From the NCBI GenBank assembly GCA_964625865.1, contig CAZVEV010000282.1, forward strand, positions 1-8,301: a stretch of DNA of 8,301 bases, in the 5' to 3' direction. The number at the start of each line of letters is the position of its first letter. Within the stretch, counting starts at the first letter, position 1. Below are positions 6,455-8,301 of the stretch, in pieces. Source of the DNA: CAZVEV01 sp964625865. Lineage in GTDB: Bacteria > Planctomycetota > Phycisphaerae > SM23-33. Under the pieces are notes generated by a model. The model saw only the letters and a program-made list of their open reading frames with translations, ran no database searches and was not told the origin of the DNA. Position numbers and translations under genes: made by a program.

Positions 6455-6488
6455 CACTGCCTCACCGGATCTGACGTATCGGATATCG
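6436..6488. promoter_or_regulatory. Paired GATATC-centred sites, possible operators
   Basis: CGGATATC occurs at 6436-6443 and again at 6480-6487, starts 44 bp apart. The first copy extends to the perfect palindrome GGATATCC inside the promoter spacer; the second sits 8 bp before the methyltransferase ATG. TAAGGC flanks both copies, at 6431-6436 upstream of the first and 6490-6495 downstream of the second with one base less perfect context. Two palindromic sites around the -10 and start fit an operator pair for methylase autoregulation, but this is inference. Confidence 0.3.
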
Positions 6489-6495
6489 TTAAGGC

Positions 6496-7500
6496 ATGGG
6501 AAAACAAGCGGACATTCCGGCTTTGGGCAGCGCCTCTAAGGACGCCGTGTTGCTGGAATACGCACCGCCGCGCATCGCGAGCATGCCCAAGACCCAAAGC
6601 GCGATTCCCGAGTTGGCCAAAGACGAGGTCGCCACCCGCGACATCGAGACGATTCTGCCCACGCTGCCCACGTCCCATGAAATGCGCCGCGGAGACGCGC
6701 GGGAATTGGAGTTCCTGCCGGACAACAGCGTTCACCTTGTCCTGACCTCGCCTCCGTACTGGACGCTGAAGCAGTACAACGACAGCGAGGGCCAGTTGGG
6801 CAGCGTCGACGACTACGAGTGCTTTCTGGTCGAGTTGGACCGTGTCTGGACACACTGCTTCCGGGCCTTAGTTCCCGGGGGGCGGTTGATATGCGTTGTG
6901 GGTGACGTCTGTCTGTCTCGGCGGAAGAACAACGGCCGGCATACCGTGGTGCCTCTGCACGCCTCGATCCAGGAACACTGCCGCCGGATTGGCTACGATA
7001 ATCTCGCTCCAATCATCTGGTACAAGATCGCCAACGCGACTCTCGAGGCATCTGGCAACGGCGGCGGGTTCCTTGGCAAGCCCTACGAACCCAACGCGGT
7101 CATCAAGAACGACGTCGAGTTCATCCTGATGGAGCGAAAGCCCGGCGGATACCGGAGTCCGGGCTTCCTTGAACGAGCCTTCAGCGTCATTCCCGACACC
7201 TTGCACAAGACGTGGTTCCGCCAGATCTGGGCCGATGTTCCCGGCGCGTCGACACGGAACCATCCGGCCCCATTCCCGGTCGAACTGGCTACCCGCCTTA
7301 TCCGGATGTTCAGTTTCGTCGGCGACACCGTTCTGGACCCGTTTCTCGGGTCGGGCACAACCGCCCTTGCCGCCTGGCAGACCGGACGAAACAGTGTTGG
7401 AGTCGAGATCGATGATGCGTATCTGCAGGCTGCTGCTCGGCGATTCCGCAGGCACACCAATACGCTGGGCAGTCACCATCAACTCGACGTGTTCGAATAG
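6496..7500 (+). CDS. Beta-class DNA amino-methyltransferase, type II modification enzyme
   Basis: A 334-residue S-adenosylmethionine-dependent DNA methyltransferase. The catalytic motif IV TSPPYW (84-89) comes before the SAM-binding motif I DPFLGSGTT (281-289), with GVEID (302-306) as motif II and HPAPFP (256-261) before motif I. That order defines the beta class of N6-adenine/N4-cytosine enzymes; SPPY, rather than DPPY, is most typical of N4-cytosine methylation. The target-recognition part is probably the middle (about 140-250). It should protect the site cut by the endonuclease encoded 8 bp downstream. An in-frame stop at 6490-6492 fixes 6496 as the longest start, but AAGG there is too close to serve as Shine-Dalgarno. 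An alternative TTG at 6550 has AAGGA 7 nt upstream, and the first 50 residues carry no catalytic motif. Confidence 0.92.
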   Translation: MGKQADIPALGSASKDAVLLEYAPPRIASMPKTQSAIPELAKDEVATRDIETILPTLPTSHEMRRGDARELEFLPDNSVHLVLTSPPYWTLKQYNDSEGQLGSVDDYECFLVELDRVWTHCFRALVPGGRLICVVGDVCLSRRKNNGRHTVVPLHASIQEHCRRIGYDNLAPIIWYKIANATLEASGNGGGFLGKPYEPNAVIKNDVEFILMERKPGGYRSPGFLERAFSVIPDTLHKTWFRQIWADVPGASTRNHPAPFPVELATRLIRMFSFVGDTVLDPFLGSGTTALAAWQTGRNSVGVEIDDAYLQAAARRFRRHTNTLGSHHQLDVFE

Positions 7501-7508
7501 GGGCCGAC

Positions 7509-8246
7509 ATGAGCGTGGACGTGTCCGCACTGGACCGAATGATGCCGCAGGCCGTCAAGCACTTCTGGAAGGCCAGGAGGCGGGCCGTATCAAGCCAGAA
7601 GAAACGCGGTGGGGCCGATCAGGGCAATCGTTCCGGAGTGACGGCCGGCAAGAACCCCGACGGCTTCGTGGCAATGGTCCGCCAGATCATCATTGACAAC
7701 GGGCTGCCCAAAGCAGAAGTCTACACCACCGGCCGCGGGGAATTGGCCATCCCCGGCTTCTATCGCCCGACGAAGATCTGGGACTTGCTGGTGGTCAATC
7801 GGGATCGGCTCGTCGCGGCGGTCGAGTTCAAGTCCCAGGTCGGCCCGTCCTTCGGCAATAACTTCAACAACCGTGTTGAAGAGGCCCTTGGCAATGCGAC
7901 GGACCTCAATACGGCCTTTCGGGAAGGGGTGTTCGGGCAGAGTCCCAAGCCGTTTGTGGGCTACTTCTTCGTGCTCGAACACTGCCCGAGATCAACCGCT
8001 CCAGTACGCTTCATCTCGCCACATTTCCCTGCCATGCCGGAATTCGAGAACACCAGCTACGCCGCGCGCTATGACATTCTGTGCCGCAAACTCGTCCACG
8101 AGCAACTGTACGACGCTGCCACGCTCGTCCTGACCGAAGCCAGCGCTGTCCGAACCGGCGAATTCCAGACCGCCAGCGAGATGACGACACCTCATCGCTT
8201 CGCAGCAACTCTCGCGGGGAGGATCGTCGCCATTGCAGCCCAATAG
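7509..8246 (+). CDS. PaeR7I/XhoI-family type II restriction endonuclease
   Basis: A 245-residue nuclease of the PaeR7I (XhoI) family, whose characterised members cut CTCGAG. Family-typical segments are the N-terminal SDQG/ADQGNRSGVTAGK-like region (36-48), FYRPTKIWDLLVV (84-96), VEFKSQVGPSFGNNFNNR (105-122) and APVRFISPHFP (164-174). The PD-(D/E)XK active site is visible as Asp92 in IWDLL and Glu106-x-Lys108 in VEFK. Length matches the family and no lesion is seen, so it is probably active. The ATG is 8 bp after the methyltransferase stop with a G-run (7500-7503) as a modest ribosome site; tight spacing behind the methylase implies co-expression with modification made first. No controller (C) protein gene is present. 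Specificity is inferred from the family and could differ in detail. Confidence 0.91.
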   Translation: MSVDVSALDRMMPQAVKHFWKARRRAVSSQKKRGGADQGNRSGVTAGKNPDGFVAMVRQIIIDNGLPKAEVYTTGRGELAIPGFYRPTKIWDLLVVNRDRLVAAVEFKSQVGPSFGNNFNNRVEEALGNATDLNTAFREGVFGQSPKPFVGYFFVLEHCPRSTAPVRFISPHFPAMPEFENTSYAARYDILCRKLVHEQLYDAATLVLTEASAVRTGEFQTASEMTTPHRFAATLAGRIVAIAAQ

Positions 8247-8272
8247 CACCCCACGCTGCATCGGACAGGTGG

Positions 8273-8300
8273 CGTGGTTTGACGCGAAGCGGCAACCACG
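8273..8300. terminator. Hairpin downstream of the endonuclease, cut by the window end
   Basis: CGTGGTT (8273-8279) and AACCACG (8294-8300) form a perfect 7-bp stem around a 14-nt loop, starting 27 bp after the endonuclease stop. The window ends one base later, so a U-tract cannot be checked. The same bases read in one plus frame as GQVAWFDAKR, faintly like the start of a cold-shock domain, so coding is an alternative. Confidence 0.3.
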
Positions 8301-8301
8301 G

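Noticed and set aside
5464..6474. A 336-codon plus-strand frame opposite galK
   Set aside because: Arg/His/Gln-rich reverse reading of a gene with every galactokinase motif intact.
6496..8246. Low GC as proof of horizontal transfer of the restriction-modification pair
   Set aside because: Hand counts of a few lines gave 53-67% GC here against about 77% in galK, but a sulfatase line was also about 60%, so galK rather than this pair is the outlier.
8011..8295. Minus-strand LSDAAWGAIG, faintly like the start of IS5-type transposases
   Set aside because: The match is a few residues, the frame runs antisense to the endonuclease, and no other transposase motif or inverted repeat is seen.

Overview
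The window is GC-rich DNA from what looks like a Gram-negative bacterium of the Planctomycetes/Phycisphaerae type. This is inferred from a secreted PEP-CTERM protein, lipoprotein signal peptides and composition; no rRNA or other marker is present. It holds seven confident protein genes and no RNA genes, CRISPR array or transposon. The first 48 bases are a pure C run that is probably a sequencing or assembly edge artefact.

Layout. (1) Minus strand, 145-3259: a PEP-CTERM secreted protein with an N-terminal lamin-tail-like stretch, and downstream of it an LtaS/MdoB-type membrane phosphoglycerol transferase (sulfatase fold). A terminator-like hairpin and a second hairpin with an exposed GGAGAG loop lie between them. 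The PEP-CTERM gene has a perfect -35 box, a strong Shine-Dalgarno and a roughly 100-nt leader that can fold. (2) Plus strand, 3683-5204: a short-leader promoter, then two tandem paralogous lipoprotein cyclophilins (peptidyl-prolyl isomerases) that differ mainly in their linkers; the second has a Pro/Lys/Thr-rich spacer. (3) Minus strand, 5209-6360: galactokinase, ending only 4 bp from the second cyclophilin. (4) Plus strand, 6426-8246: a compact type II restriction-modification pair, a beta-class amino-methyltransferase (TSPPYW) followed after 8 bp by a PaeR7I/XhoI-family endonuclease expected to cut CTCGAG.

How the genes fit together: the first four products act at or outside the cytoplasmic membrane (surface protein, envelope polymer modification, folding of exported proteins). 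Galactokinase is a lone Leloir-pathway gene with no galactose genes beside it. The restriction-modification pair is a self-contained defence module with its own promoter. The best leads for a second look are the pairing of a PaeR7I-type nuclease with a TSPPYW methylase, the GATATC-centred palindromes placed in the methylase promoter and at its start, and the tandem lipoprotein cyclophilins.
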